Positions 16,226 to 24,909 of a stretch of DNA of 64,000 nucleotides are shown here, one piece after another. Source of the DNA: Verrucomicrobia bacterium LP2A. GTDB taxonomy: Bacteria > Verrucomicrobiota > Verrucomicrobiia > Methylacidiphilales > Methylacidiphilaceae. The first letter of the stretch is position 1. Each line of letters opens with the position of its first letter. A program made the position numbers and the translations under genes. Under the pieces are notes generated by a model. It had not been told where the DNA came from. It ran no database searches and saw only the letters and a list, made by a program, of their open reading frames with translations. The stretch is from NCBI GenBank assembly GCA_000526255.1, contig JAFS01000002.1, forward strand, positions 1-64,000, written 5' to 3'.

Positions 16226-18130
16226 TTAGCCCGTTCCCCGCTTGGGACGCGGAGGCCGCTCCATCCAGCCCTTGCCCGATTCGAGTCCCCGGAGCCAGAG
16301 AGCGAGAACCTTGGCCCGCCAGAGCGTCATGCAATCTGCTGGGTTCGGGGAGCCCTGGTAGCGATGCCAGGCCTTCTCGAGCTCTGCCCACTCCCAATAG
16401 GGTTCCAGGAGAGGCTTGTCCTCCTTCATTAGCCCTTGGAGCTGCGCTTGGTCATGCCGGTGGAGCAGGAGGGTCAAGGCCTGGCTCTGATCGCTCTTGT
16501 CCCGGCGCAGCCGGACCTTCTCGGGCACGATCCCCCGCACCGCTTCCCGCAACACATGGCGGGTCAGCCCATCCCGGAGCTTCTGGGCGCTCGGCAGCCC
16601 CAGGCACCATTCGACCACCTCGGGATCGAAGAAGGGGTGGGCCGGCTCGATCCCCCACCAGGCCGCCTCCTTGTCGAGCCCTTCAAAGATCGTCGCCAGG
16701 GTCGCAGGCTCCAGACGATGACGGTGCATCCGCTGGACCGAACCGCTGACGGCAAGGCTCAAGCGCCGCGCGGCAAAGATCCGATCGGCAAGATGGTGCC
16801 TTTGGGCGAGCCCCCGACGCAAGAGCGGAGGCAGCCCCTCTCCCCCCGCTTGCCGAATCCGGAACCATGCTTGGCGTGCCCATGCCGGCAGCGCGGGCCG
16901 GAGCACGTGCGCCCTCCAGACATCCGCCGCCGAAAAGCCGTGCCCGGCAGCCAAGAGCCGCGCCTCCCGGGAGAGCGTCCGCCATCTTCCCCCCCGAGCG
17001 AGCTCGGCAAGGCGCTCCACTCCGTGAGAGACGACCGTATCCCCATCAAACCCATCGAAGATGCGCTCCACTCCCGCGTCTGCTGCCTCCCGATAGAGCG
17101 CCACGTTGAGAAAGAGGTTGTAGCCGAGGACAAGCCCGTCCTGCCGATAGAGCCACTGCTCGATCTCCCCGAGCGGATCGAGCAAATCCGCCCGAACCCG
17201 ATGGCACCGCAGGCCATGATGGGCGACCACCGCCTCGAGAAAGGCGCTCTCGTCGCATTCCGGGATCGTCGGAAAGACCGCGGCAATCACCTCCGGCCCT
17301 CTCCCATCCGCCAACTGCTCCGCAAGCAGCCCCGTAATCGAGGAGGAATCGATCCCGCCACTCAGGAGAACCCCGGCGCGCCCTCCGGACCGGAGTCGGC
17401 GGACCACCGCGCGAGAGAGCCTCCGGTGGAGCTCCTCCGCCATCTCCCGATCGTTCGCCTCCCCGATGGTTGCAGGGCCAAGCGTCCAGTATCGTTGACT
17501 CCGGACTCCCTCTCGGTCGACCTCCATCCAGTGCGCCGGCGGGAGCCGAAAAATCCGCTCATAGGGCGTTTCCGACGCCTCCGCCGCCATTCCGGCCACG
17601 AAATCGACGATCGCCGACTCCCTTGGCCGACGGGGCACCTCCGGCAGGGCAAAGAGCCCCTTGATTTCCGAGGCAAAGGCGAAGAAGCCACCGCCTCCGG
17701 GCTCCCAGAAATAGGAAAGGGGCCGAACGCCGAAGCGATCGCGCGCCAAGTAAAGGATTCCCCGCCGCGCGTCCCAGAGCGCGAAGGCATATTCTCCCTG
17801 CAGGCGTTCGGCGCAGCCGCGCTGCCAGCGCGCATACGCCGCCGCCACCAGCAGCTCCACCGAGGCTTCCGGAGGAAGATCGAGCTCTGTCCGCAGCTCC
17901 TCTTGATTATCGATCCGGCCATCGAAGACTACGGGCGCTTCCGGCTGCGGAGACCTCGGGCCCACGCCCGAGGCGCCTGGGGGCGCGCCCTCTTCGAAAA
18001 GGCCAAGCCCCTCCAAGGTGAAAAATCGCCTCCCGCCCTTTCCGCGGTGGGCGAGGGCTTCCGCCATCGGGAGCAGGGCCGATTCGAAGGCTCCCCCGCC
18101 GGGGGACCAGATACCTCCAATCGCCGCCAT
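16226..18130 (-). CDS. Lasso peptide macrolactam synthetase (C protein), copy 2
   Basis: 634 residues. Amidotransferase-like domain (MAAIGGIWSP, AHRGKGG, EYAFALWDARRGILYLARDRF, FASEIKGLFALP), again without Cys-2, and a synthetase domain with VLLSGGIDSSSITGLL and FDGFDGDTV. Diverged from copy 1 throughout, so this is not a recent duplicate. It closes the A2 ring in the predicted scheme. Last gene of the - strand operon kinase, radical SAM, A2, B1, C; five bases after the B1 stop. Confidence 0.88.
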   Translation of the reverse strand: MAAIGGIWSPGGGAFESALLPMAEALAHRGKGGRRFFTLEGLGLFEEGAPPGASGVGPRSPQPEAPVVFDGRIDNQEELRTELDLPPEASVELLVAAAYARWQRGCAERLQGEYAFALWDARRGILYLARDRFGVRPLSYFWEPGGGGFFAFASEIKGLFALPEVPRRPRESAIVDFVAGMAAEASETPYERIFRLPPAHWMEVDREGVRSQRYWTLGPATIGEANDREMAEELHRRLSRAVVRRLRSGGRAGVLLSGGIDSSSITGLLAEQLADGRGPEVIAAVFPTIPECDESAFLEAVVAHHGLRCHRVRADLLDPLGEIEQWLYRQDGLVLGYNLFLNVALYREAADAGVERIFDGFDGDTVVSHGVERLAELARGGRWRTLSREARLLAAGHGFSAADVWRAHVLRPALPAWARQAWFRIRQAGGEGLPPLLRRGLAQRHHLADRIFAARRLSLAVSGSVQRMHRHRLEPATLATIFEGLDKEAAWWGIEPAHPFFDPEVVEWCLGLPSAQKLRDGLTRHVLREAVRGIVPEKVRLRRDKSDQSQALTLLLHRHDQAQLQGLMKEDKPLLEPYWEWAELEKAWHRYQGSPNPADCMTLWRAKVLALWLRGLESGKGWMERPPRPKRGTG

Positions 18131-18135
18131 CGGAG

Positions 18136-18426
18136 CTACCGCGTGGCCCCGACCCGCCGCACCATGCGCCGTTCCAGCAACTCTTGGAGCAGAGCCTCGG
18201 TATCCGCCGAGCAGAGGCTCTCCTCCACCTCAAACTCCCCGACCAGCGCCGCTATCAGCGCCTCGAGGGAGATCGGCTCGGCCAGCAGCTCCCAAACCCG
18301 GGTCCCCACGCCATCAAGCTGGTAGTAGATTCCCTCCTCCGTATGGAGGATCACCACCGACTTCTCGACCATGGTCGAGACCGCTTCGCTGGCTCTCTCC
18401 AACAGATCCTCGTTGGCAACGCTCAC
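18136..18426 (-). CDS. Lasso peptide B1 protein (PqqD-like), copy 3
   Basis: 96 residues from a GTG at 18426 preceded by two GGAGG sites (start chosen for this; a longer frame to 18537 exists but has no ribosome site). Pattern of a recognition element: VVILHTEEGIYYQLDGVGTRVWELL, then ISLEALIAALVGEF and TEALLQELLERRMV. Lies between precursor A2 and cyclase C2 and should bind the A2 leader. Confidence 0.8.
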   Translation of the reverse strand: MSVANEDLLERASEAVSTMVEKSVVILHTEEGIYYQLDGVGTRVWELLAEPISLEALIAALVGEFEVEESLCSADTEALLQELLERRMVRRVGATR

Positions 18427-18550
18427 TCCGCCTCCTCTTCCTCCTGAAGGAATCGACCAGGAAGAGATCCCGACATGGAGGGGAGCAGATTTTTTCCTGC
18501 TCCCCTCTGTTTCCAAGGTCTCATCCCAGCAGACCAAGGACCACCCGAGC

Positions 18551-18742
18551 TTAGCCGAGGACGGTGACGGTCGTGACCGTGCTTCCTGTCAGAAGCGTAT
18601 CGGTGAGCAAGAGGCCGCTAGCCTTCGTGAGCTCTTCGACCGACCCATGAACAATCAGCTTTGGCGCCTCGTAGGGCTTCCGACTCCGATTCGCTCGCCG
18701 GACCGCCTGATTGAGTTCCCGCTTTTCCCTATCGTTCTTCAT
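18551..18742 (-). CDS. Lasso peptide precursor A2
   Basis: 63 residues; ATG at 18742 preceded by AAGGAGGAAACG. Leader signature Tyr24-x2-Pro27-x-Leu29-x3-Gly33-x5-Thr39 (YEAPKLIVHGSVEELT), spacing identical to A1. With Thr penultimate in the leader, the core starts at Ala41: ASGLLLTD gives an eight-residue ring from Ala-1 to Asp-8, followed by a 15-residue tail rich in Thr, Val and Leu that ends in Gly. The core is hydrophobic with no charge except the ring Asp. It lies between a radical SAM gene (23 bases) and B1, in one operon. Confidence 0.88.
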   Translation of the reverse strand: MKNDREKRELNQAVRRANRSRKPYEAPKLIVHGSVEELTKASGLLLTDTLLTGSTVTTVTVLG

Positions 18743-18765
18743 CTCGTTTCCTCCTTTTCTTCTGG

Positions 18766-19830
18766 TTAACCGCACCCCTTGCCGCAGCCGGCCAAGCCCG
18801 CGCCGATTGCCCCCTCCTCCCGCAGCGTCCGCGCCGCTGGCCGCACATCCGCCGGCTTCCCGGCCCTTCTCGCGAGCAGGTGGGCCGCCAGCACCAGGCG
18901 GATCTCTGGGTCCGCAAGCCTCTCCCGGATTTTGGTTACAAACGACGGATCGTTGGTGAGCTTCAGGCAAACTTGACAGATGCCGGAAAATCGTTGGGAT
19001 GAGAGGCCGTTGCCTTGCTCGATCAGCTTCCCCATCGCCCGCGGTCCGATGGCGTAGATCGCATGGAGCACCGGATCGGAAGCTCCCCGAGCGAGGATCC
19101 GATCGAGCGGCTCCTCGAGCGCATTCCCCAGGATGAGGGGAGACCCCGGCTTGGCCTCGAGCGAGGGACCGCAGCAGGCATAGACCGTGCCATCCCAACG
19201 GACGACCGGCAGGACGACCGAAGGGCAGAATCCCGCCGGGGGACCGCTCGACCAGTCGAAGCTTTCCACGGGCAGGCTGGCGGCCCGTCCAACCGGCAGC
19301 ACCTCCGCCGCCTCGTGCCCTTGGGCAAACGAGGCAAACTCCGCATAATAATCTGCACGTGCCTCCGGAGAATCACTAGCCCGGAAAGCGGAACGGATGA
19401 TCGGACGAAGCCCCAGGTTCGCCGCCGTTTGGGCCACTCGGACCGCAGCCTCCCTCCGCAAGAAGACCTCATGGAAGGGATCCCAGCTGATCACCAGCTG
19501 CCGGAGGCCCGCCTCCGCCAGCTCCGAGAGCACAGGCTCAACCCGCTCCTCGTCCTTGGCCCAGCCGCAGCCGGTCACAAGCGAAACGCGTAAGCCGAGT
19601 TGGCTTGCCAGGGCGACCAGCCTCTGGATCTCCTCCGGGTAGAGCAGCGGCTCCCCGCCGGTGAAGCAGAGCTGCGTGCTGACCCGTGCCGCCTCCCCGA
19701 TGTAGCGTGCCGCATCCCGGGGATCCATCTTTCCCTCGGCCCCGGGAGAAGAGCGGGTGACGCAGTGGCCACACGCGAGCGGGCAGCGTCGCGTATACAT
19801 GAGGCCCACGGTCTTCCAGGCAAAGCTCAT
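18766..19830 (-). CDS. Radical SAM enzyme with SPASM-like C-terminus, beside precursor A2
   Basis: 354 residues. CPLACGHC near residue 16 is the C-x3-C-x2-C cluster motif, and CFTGGEPLLYP is the GGEP SAM-binding motif. The C-terminal third has further cysteines (YACCGPS, GICQVCLKL, and a GCGKGCG end) as in SPASM/twitch proteins that modify ribosomal peptides. ATG overlaps the kinase stop (ATGA). It immediately precedes A2, which makes the peptide its likely substrate; Thr- or Val-side-chain chemistry is possible but unproven. A peptide-modifying radical SAM enzyme is not a standard lasso component. Confidence 0.8.
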   Translation of the reverse strand: MSFAWKTVGLMYTRRCPLACGHCVTRSSPGAEGKMDPRDAARYIGEAARVSTQLCFTGGEPLLYPEEIQRLVALASQLGLRVSLVTGCGWAKDEERVEPVLSELAEAGLRQLVISWDPFHEVFLRREAAVRVAQTAANLGLRPIIRSAFRASDSPEARADYYAEFASFAQGHEAAEVLPVGRAASLPVESFDWSSGPPAGFCPSVVLPVVRWDGTVYACCGPSLEAKPGSPLILGNALEEPLDRILARGASDPVLHAIYAIGPRAMGKLIEQGNGLSSQRFSGICQVCLKLTNDPSFVTKIRERLADPEIRLVLAAHLLARRAGKPADVRPAARTLREEGAIGAGLAGCGKGCG

Positions 19831-20792
19831 CTTGCTCCTGTTGCTTCGAGCTCGAGCTGGCGGTAGAGCAGCTCCAAGACCGCTTCCAGCTTGCTCCGGT
19901 CCCTGGGAACATCGAGCCCGACCACCGGAAGCTCCCGGGACAGCTTTCCAAGCCCCTCGAGGTCTGGTCGATCGCACCAGCGAAAGCGCGCGATCCGATG
20001 CGCACAGAGCTGGAGCAACGCTTCCGGCAATGGTAAGAGGCGGATAGCGGGTGCGGACCAGCCGGGCACTGGCCGTAGCAGGCAGAAAAGCGCTAGCGGC
20101 ACGGGTTCCCCAGCCGGGTCTTCCACCCGGCGGCCCAAGGATTCGGGCAACCGCTCGGGCCGGTGGTAGGGATGGGCGGGCAACCCGTTCCACTCCCCAT
20201 GGGAACAGACGATGGGGAGCTTATCGTCGCAGACCAAGCGATGGCCGCGGCTCATCGCAAAGCCGGTCAAGGTCGTCTTTCCGGCGCCGCTGCCACCGAG
20301 GAAGGCGACCCCGCGACCCCCGACCTCGATGCAGCCCGCGTGGAGGAGGGTAAATGCCCCAGCAGAGGAGAGGAAGAGCGGGAGGACCTGCTCCAAGAGC
20401 CAGTAGGGGAGAACGCCCTGATGCTCTGGATGCATCCTCCAGCGGATCTGCTTCGACGCTACCTCCCAGTCAAAGATCCCACGGCCGTCGACCGCCATGC
20501 GGATCCTTTGGGGAGCCCCTTCTTCCGCATAGCGCGCAAAGCGGACTCGCCGCCCTTGGCATCGACCCTCCGAACGGTCCAGCGGCTCCTCTCCCTCCCA
20601 GAGCTCACCCTCCCGAATCGTGAGCGGTCGTTGCCCCCGGCCTCCCCAAAGGCCAGTGGGTAAGGGAGGGAGTGGCGCCGGCAGCCGGATCGGCACTCCA
20701 TAGGCAAAGGTCACTGGCTCGGGCCTGTCGGGATGGCGGCATGGATCTTCTACCAGGGAGGGGAAGGCGCTCTCGTGGATTCGACACAGCAT
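19827..20792 (-). CDS. HprK-like kinase of the lasso cluster, copy 2
   Basis: 321 residues from the ATG at 20792. P-loop FLGGSGAGKTTLTGFA near residue 190, preceded by LLHAGCIEVGGRGVA and followed by HRLVCDDKLPIV, as in HPr-kinase-like proteins. Distinct from copy 1. First gene of the - strand lasso operon, overlapping the radical SAM start by ATGA. A2 contains many Thr and one tail Ser that could be targets, but ends in Gly rather than Ser. No Shine-Dalgarno is seen; the predicted promoter is only 10 bases upstream. Confidence 0.75.
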   Translation of the reverse strand: MLCRIHESAFPSLVEDPCRHPDRPEPVTFAYGVPIRLPAPLPPLPTGLWGGRGQRPLTIREGELWEGEEPLDRSEGRCQGRRVRFARYAEEGAPQRIRMAVDGRGIFDWEVASKQIRWRMHPEHQGVLPYWLLEQVLPLFLSSAGAFTLLHAGCIEVGGRGVAFLGGSGAGKTTLTGFAMSRGHRLVCDDKLPIVCSHGEWNGLPAHPYHRPERLPESLGRRVEDPAGEPVPLALFCLLRPVPGWSAPAIRLLPLPEALLQLCAHRIARFRWCDRPDLEGLGKLSRELPVVGLDVPRDRSKLEAVLELLYRQLELEATGAR

Positions 20793-20802
20793 CAATTGAA
20801 AG

Positions 20803-20831
20803 CGCGTACCTAAAGATATCTTTACTGTCAA
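20803..20831 (-). promoter_or_regulatory. Promoter with palindromic operator for lasso half-cluster 2
   Basis: On the - strand a perfect TTGACA (20831-20826), 17-base spacer, and a weak -10 TACGCG (20808-20803). The spacer holds the 14-base perfect palindrome TAAAGATATCTTTA (20811-20824), well placed for a repressor or activator. A transcript would start close to the kinase ATG at 20792. Confidence 0.45.
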
Positions 20832-21130
20832 TAGGAAGTCACCGTTCCATTCGCTGCCTACGGACGGGCGGCCTGGGGTGGCGGCGGCGCTCCATTTGCC
20901 CGTTACGAGGAAAGCGCAGTCACCGGCCCGATCCGCCAGCCAGCCAAGCTGACCGGCACACCGCATGCAGCGACAACGCGGCGGCGGAGGAGCGGTTCAC
21001 CCGTCACGGGAGAAGGTTCGTTGGTGGCGGAGGCCGGATTCCTGCCAAATACGTCAAGGGCATCCGAACTGCACTCGCTCCGAAACGCAACCACTTCCAA
21101 CAGGACACCAACTAAGCATGCCCTAGCCAA
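20832..21130. other. Spacer between lasso locus and polysaccharide locus
   Basis: No convincing gene on either strand. Marks the change from the lasso operon to the more AT-rich glycosyl/methyltransferase region. Confidence 0.4.
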
Positions 21131-21955
21131 TCACAACTTCCACGCGCGCATGCCGAAAGCATTCTTTGCTCCCAAGCGCTCGCCAATTCGTTGCCACCAC
21201 GCCGATTGGGTACTAAAGTAGCATGTCATCTCACAACCCATGCCTATCTCAGCAAAGAGACGTTGCATCGCCTCCTGATCTACGCCGTTGCGAACGACAT
21301 GATATTCCACATTGTCGGCATCGTCATCGCGAAAGATACCGAGGCGCCGCCGCAAATGGCGTATCGCGCCGTTCAGTACGTCACCTTGCCCGAGCCTCCA
21401 TCCAAAGTAGCTGACTCTGCTGACGCCCTTGTCCCACAACGGCAAGGAGTCGTATCGCATCGGGTCTTCGAATGTCAGCACCTGACCATGGCTCGTCAAC
21501 AGTGCTGCCGCCCGACGCAGGAGATCAATATAATCCGGAACATGATGGAGAAATGCTATAGCCGTAACCACGTCAAAGCTTCTCCCCTGCCTTTCCAGTA
21601 AGTCAACCGCACCCACTGCGTCCGCCTGAATCGTTTCCAACGCCACAGCCCACTTCGTGCACCTGCATCGCAGTTGATCGAGGCGCCCTGCAGCGACATC
21701 GACTGCTACGACTGACGCGCCACGTTGCAGAGCCTTTTCCGTCACCGAACCCTCACCAGCCCCTAAATCCAAAACGCATGGCGTTGGCGTGCGCTGAGTA
21801 GCCTCCGTAAGGACTCGCTCGAGCAAACCATCGTACCGCAGTGCAATCCGGGGATGCTGGATGTGCGGCGCACCCTCGATGTAGCGCTGGCGCTCCAGAT
21901 CGTTGTACGAACGGGCATTTGCCGACGCTACCCCATCAGAAGATGCATCATTCAT
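21131..21955 (-). CDS. Class I SAM-dependent methyltransferase
   Basis: 274 residues. SAM site VLDLGAGEGSVTEKAL (motif I), VVAVDVAAGRLDQL, DVVTAIAFLHHVPDY (motif IV region). Resembles methyltransferases of polysaccharide and natural product loci. Last gene of the - strand run that begins upstream with glycosyltransferases, so a sugar hydroxyl is the likely acceptor; a small-molecule substrate is possible. Confidence 0.75.
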   Translation of the reverse strand: MNDASSDGVASANARSYNDLERQRYIEGAPHIQHPRIALRYDGLLERVLTEATQRTPTPCVLDLGAGEGSVTEKALQRGASVVAVDVAAGRLDQLRCRCTKWAVALETIQADAVGAVDLLERQGRSFDVVTAIAFLHHVPDYIDLLRRAAALLTSHGQVLTFEDPMRYDSLPLWDKGVSRVSYFGWRLGQGDVLNGAIRHLRRRLGIFRDDDADNVEYHVVRNGVDQEAMQRLFAEIGMGCEMTCYFSTQSAWWQRIGERLGAKNAFGMRAWKL

Positions 21956-22005
21956 AAACCCATTGCCCTTCCCTTGCTCCTCTGAGCACGCAGCTTCCTA
22001 CCGTT

Positions 22006-22860
22006 TCACGCAATGCGCTCTGGCATCGTGGCACCTTGCTCCATCCGCTTTGCCTCCCAAAGCTTTGCATCAATGAGAAAGCGAAACCAGAATGTCTGCA
22101 ATACATAAAACACAAACCCTTCTCTTCCATCCAGGATGCCGAGTCGAACAACATACCGGTATGCAAAAAGGATAAACGGACGAACAAACAGTGGAAGGCC
22201 ATAGTATCGCTCTCGCAGGGCTTTCTTTTTCTCAACCGGATTGTCACGCCCCTTTCCTAAAGTACCCCTTTCCTTCAGCGGCTTCCGAAGCTCGAGAACC
22301 TCTGCATCTGACCAGCGATTGTGGCGCGTGGTCCATTCGCTCAGATCCAACTGGATATCGTCGATAAGCGGGTAACGTAGCCTTTTCGTTGCTCCCTCAA
22401 CGTAGAAGTGCTGGTCATAAAGCCGGTCTTCACACTTCCCTTTGCCGCGACGAAACAGTCGCATATGCCATGTCGGACACAACCCGCCATGGCGCAACAC
22501 CCGCCCTAAAAAGCGGACCCAGCGGGGCAGGAAGTATCCCTCGACTCCTCCGGCCGGCTCATCGTCCAGCCTTCGAATCTCCTCTATGAGCCCAGGAGAC
22601 AGTCTTTCGTCGGCATCCAGATGAAGCTCCCATGAATACCGGAGAGGCAACTCGCGTATAGCCCAATTCCTCTGCCTTCCATAGTTCTCGAACGGGTGCT
22701 GCACGATCTGCACGCCCATGGACTGTAGAATGTCTATCGTGCCATCCGTGCTAAAGGAATCAACAACATGAATGTCATCAGAAACCTCTGCCGCCGTTGT
22801 GATCGTTGACCCAATCGTCTTTTGCGAATTGTAGCTCAGCAGGACCACCGAGACCTTCAT
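22006..22860 (-). CDS. Family 2 glycosyltransferase (WaaE/KdtX-like)
   Basis: 284 residues. N-terminal MKVSVVLLSYNSQKTI, DIHVVDSFSTDGTIDI, FENYGRQRNWAIRELP and LHLDADERLSPGLIEEI follow the GT2 pattern with its DxD (DAD) metal site. The NWA and DADERL features are typical of lipopolysaccharide core and exopolysaccharide beta-glycosyltransferases. The C-terminus has a short hydrophobic region (FVRPFILFAYRYVV) that may associate with the membrane. Donor sugar unknown. Confidence 0.85.
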   Translation of the reverse strand: MKVSVVLLSYNSQKTIGSTITTAAEVSDDIHVVDSFSTDGTIDILQSMGVQIVQHPFENYGRQRNWAIRELPLRYSWELHLDADERLSPGLIEEIRRLDDEPAGGVEGYFLPRWVRFLGRVLRHGGLCPTWHMRLFRRGKGKCEDRLYDQHFYVEGATKRLRYPLIDDIQLDLSEWTTRHNRWSDAEVLELRKPLKERGTLGKGRDNPVEKKKALRERYYGLPLFVRPFILFAYRYVVRLGILDGREGFVFYVLQTFWFRFLIDAKLWEAKRMEQGATMPERIA

Positions 22861-22911
22861 AATTCCGTATCCATCGCACGCCGCCCGCCTTGCGGTGCGG
22901 GTATTTTCTGG

Positions 22912-23643
22912 TCACCTCTTGCGCCGAAAAAGAAAATCTCCCTGAACACACTGCCCCCTAGAGCCGTAGCTAATATTGTACACTCCGCTAAGCCGGAAGT
23001 CCTGTCGGTCGAGGAAGGCAATGATCTCATCTGCAAGGGCTTGCCCGGAATACAGTTCTTGAAACGAGCACTCCACATATGCGAATGCAAACTGATTTAC
23101 CAGCATTGCGCAGGCCTGTAAGGCTTCTAGCTCGTAGCCTTGCACGTCCAGCTTCAAAAGTGCCGGCGGCTCGATCCGGCCTGCTTCGAGCCATTGCGCC
23201 AGGTTTCCCGTTTTGACGCAGACCGTTTCACGTTCTTCGGTCCCGGGAAAGAACTCACCCTGAAGCGGCCCGATCTTCAGTAGGGACGAGGAATCGTCTC
23301 GGCCAGCCACGTGCATGAGGGCGTCACCCTTCGTAGGGGCGATCGCCGCCCTCGTTAGAACCACCCTCGCATCCCCCGCGAAAAGCTTTTCAAAGGAATC
23401 GCCGGGAGCCTTCAGTGGTTCAAATGCGTAGATCGCAGCTTGTGGAAAGCATTTGCGGGCAACCAGGGCAAACTGGCCCCGATTTGCGCCAACGTCAACC
23501 ACCGTGCGGCAGCCGAGGCCTTGCAAAACAGCTTCATGCTCTATCCCTGCGGCAATGCCGTGCAAGAGTGCTTGACGATAGCTGCGCTCAGGAAGGAGCT
23601 GAAGCAATTTCCGTAGTTTTGCGATGCCTCCAGTGATGCTCAT
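22912..23643 (-). CDS. FkbM family methyltransferase
   Basis: 243 residues from the ATG at 23643 (23670 also possible). TVVDVGANRGQFALVARKCF is the FkbM motif I, followed by IYAFEPLKAPGDSF and ALLKLDVQGYELEALQA, the usual KxDVEGxE-type motif. FkbM proteins O-methylate sugars or natural products; here probably a residue of the exopolysaccharide. Confidence 0.85.
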   Translation of the reverse strand: MSITGGIAKLRKLLQLLPERSYRQALLHGIAAGIEHEAVLQGLGCRTVVDVGANRGQFALVARKCFPQAAIYAFEPLKAPGDSFEKLFAGDARVVLTRAAIAPTKGDALMHVAGRDDSSSLLKIGPLQGEFFPGTEERETVCVKTGNLAQWLEAGRIEPPALLKLDVQGYELEALQACAMLVNQFAFAYVECSFQELYSGQALADEIIAFLDRQDFRLSGVYNISYGSRGQCVQGDFLFRRKR

Positions 23644-23756
23644 GGCTCGCCTTTTTCTGCGGCCCATCATTTACTACACGGTCGCACTACTCGCCACAGG
23701 ATGTGCCACAACCGCACGAAGTGCCACGCGCCCAATCAGCGCCAGATGCCGATTTG

Positions 23757-24572
23757 CTAGCACGCACTCCTTGGAGTCATGACGCCTGACGAATTGTAGC
23801 GAGGCTTGTAAGCTACCAGGCAAATCGAAAAGTGGGGCCACCCGAGCAGCCGCGTCACGAGGCCATCCAGGAGAGCCACTCCCGGGCGAAACGGCAAGGT
23901 GGCTATCCATCCGAGGCGGGAACGCATTTGTTCCAGACGGCGCATGAGCCAGGTTACTTTCTGGCTGAGGAGCCCGCTGCAATAGGAAATTTCTTCCGCG
24001 TAAAATCCGACGCTTTTGCAGAGTTCCTCCAGCATCGCTGGTGTGTATCCCCGCCTGACGTGCCAGCCTCGCTCTTCCCGTTCAAATGGCCCTTTGTCTG
24101 CAGCAGTGATCGGGTGGTAAAGGTAATAAGGGGTGCTGAGCAGAAGACGGCCCCCAGGAGTCAGGCAGTCGTACAGAGCCTCGACCAGCGCTCGATCATG
24201 GAGAACGTGCTCGATTGTCTCAAGGCAGACCACGACGTCAAAAGAGCCTTTCCATTCCTCCATGGTGCCTAGCTGTCGAACATCAAGACGGACAAAGCGT
24301 GCAGAATCTACTTTGCTGATTTTTGCTCTCTCTGCCGCCGCCCCCAGGTCTTCTTCACTCCAGCTGGTCCCGAGCGCAGCATACCCAAGCTTGGCCGCAG
24401 CGACAGTGAAGGCACCGCTTCCACATCCGACGTCCAACAGACGCTCGCCATTTGCCGTCTCAGGCAAACGCCTCTTCAACCAACGCCATCGATCTTGAAG
24501 CAGCGTATCTCCGTGCCAAAATCCCGCACGGAATCCAAATAGCCTAATGAGGGCATGACGATCCATTAGCAT
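23757..24572 (-). CDS. Class I SAM-dependent methyltransferase
   Basis: About 271 residues from the ATG at 24572 (longer frame to 24701 is less likely). Motif I RLLDVGCGSGAFTVAAAKLG, then GTSWSEEDLGAA, and SFDVVVCLETIEHVL, the pattern of UbiG/COQ3-like small-molecule methyltransferases. GGRLLLSTPYYLYHP follows. Located among glycosyltransferases; likely acts on a nucleotide sugar or polymer. Confidence 0.8.
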   Translation of the reverse strand: MLMDRHALIRLFGFRAGFWHGDTLLQDRWRWLKRRLPETANGERLLDVGCGSGAFTVAAAKLGYAALGTSWSEEDLGAAAERAKISKVDSARFVRLDVRQLGTMEEWKGSFDVVVCLETIEHVLHDRALVEALYDCLTPGGRLLLSTPYYLYHPITAADKGPFEREERGWHVRRGYTPAMLEELCKSVGFYAEEISYCSGLLSQKVTWLMRRLEQMRSRLGWIATLPFRPGVALLDGLVTRLLGWPHFSICLVAYKPRYNSSGVMTPRSAC

Positions 24573-24909
24573 GTGTAAAGACTCCTCCACAGGCGCCGAG
24601 TCCCTCGTTGTCACAAGATCGAGGAGCCGTAAAGGGAGACAAACGCAGGGCGAACACCGGTTTTCCTCCGGAGCCACGTCAAGCCCTGTACGGCATGCCA
24701 TAATCGATGACGGTCCATGTGATTACCAGGTAGACAATCGCAGCCTCTTGCTGATCGAGCATCTGGCGTTGCGCGAGGTTGTGGCAAGCTCGCAAAGCCG
24801 AGTTCGGGCACAGTCGCTCGGGAGGAGGAAGCGAGCGCCACAGCTCTCCGCCAGAAGCTCGTCCCGTCCCCCCTCCCACCCGCGGGCTCTCCCGAACAGC
24901 AGCATGCTC
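24573..24909. other. Intergenic region
   Basis: No gene or clear signal seen. Confidence 0.35.

Noticed and set aside
20903-21130. Possible transposase remnant next to the lasso locus
   Set aside because: A short CGTCAAGG resembles IS right ends, but no TnpB motif or hairpin is present.
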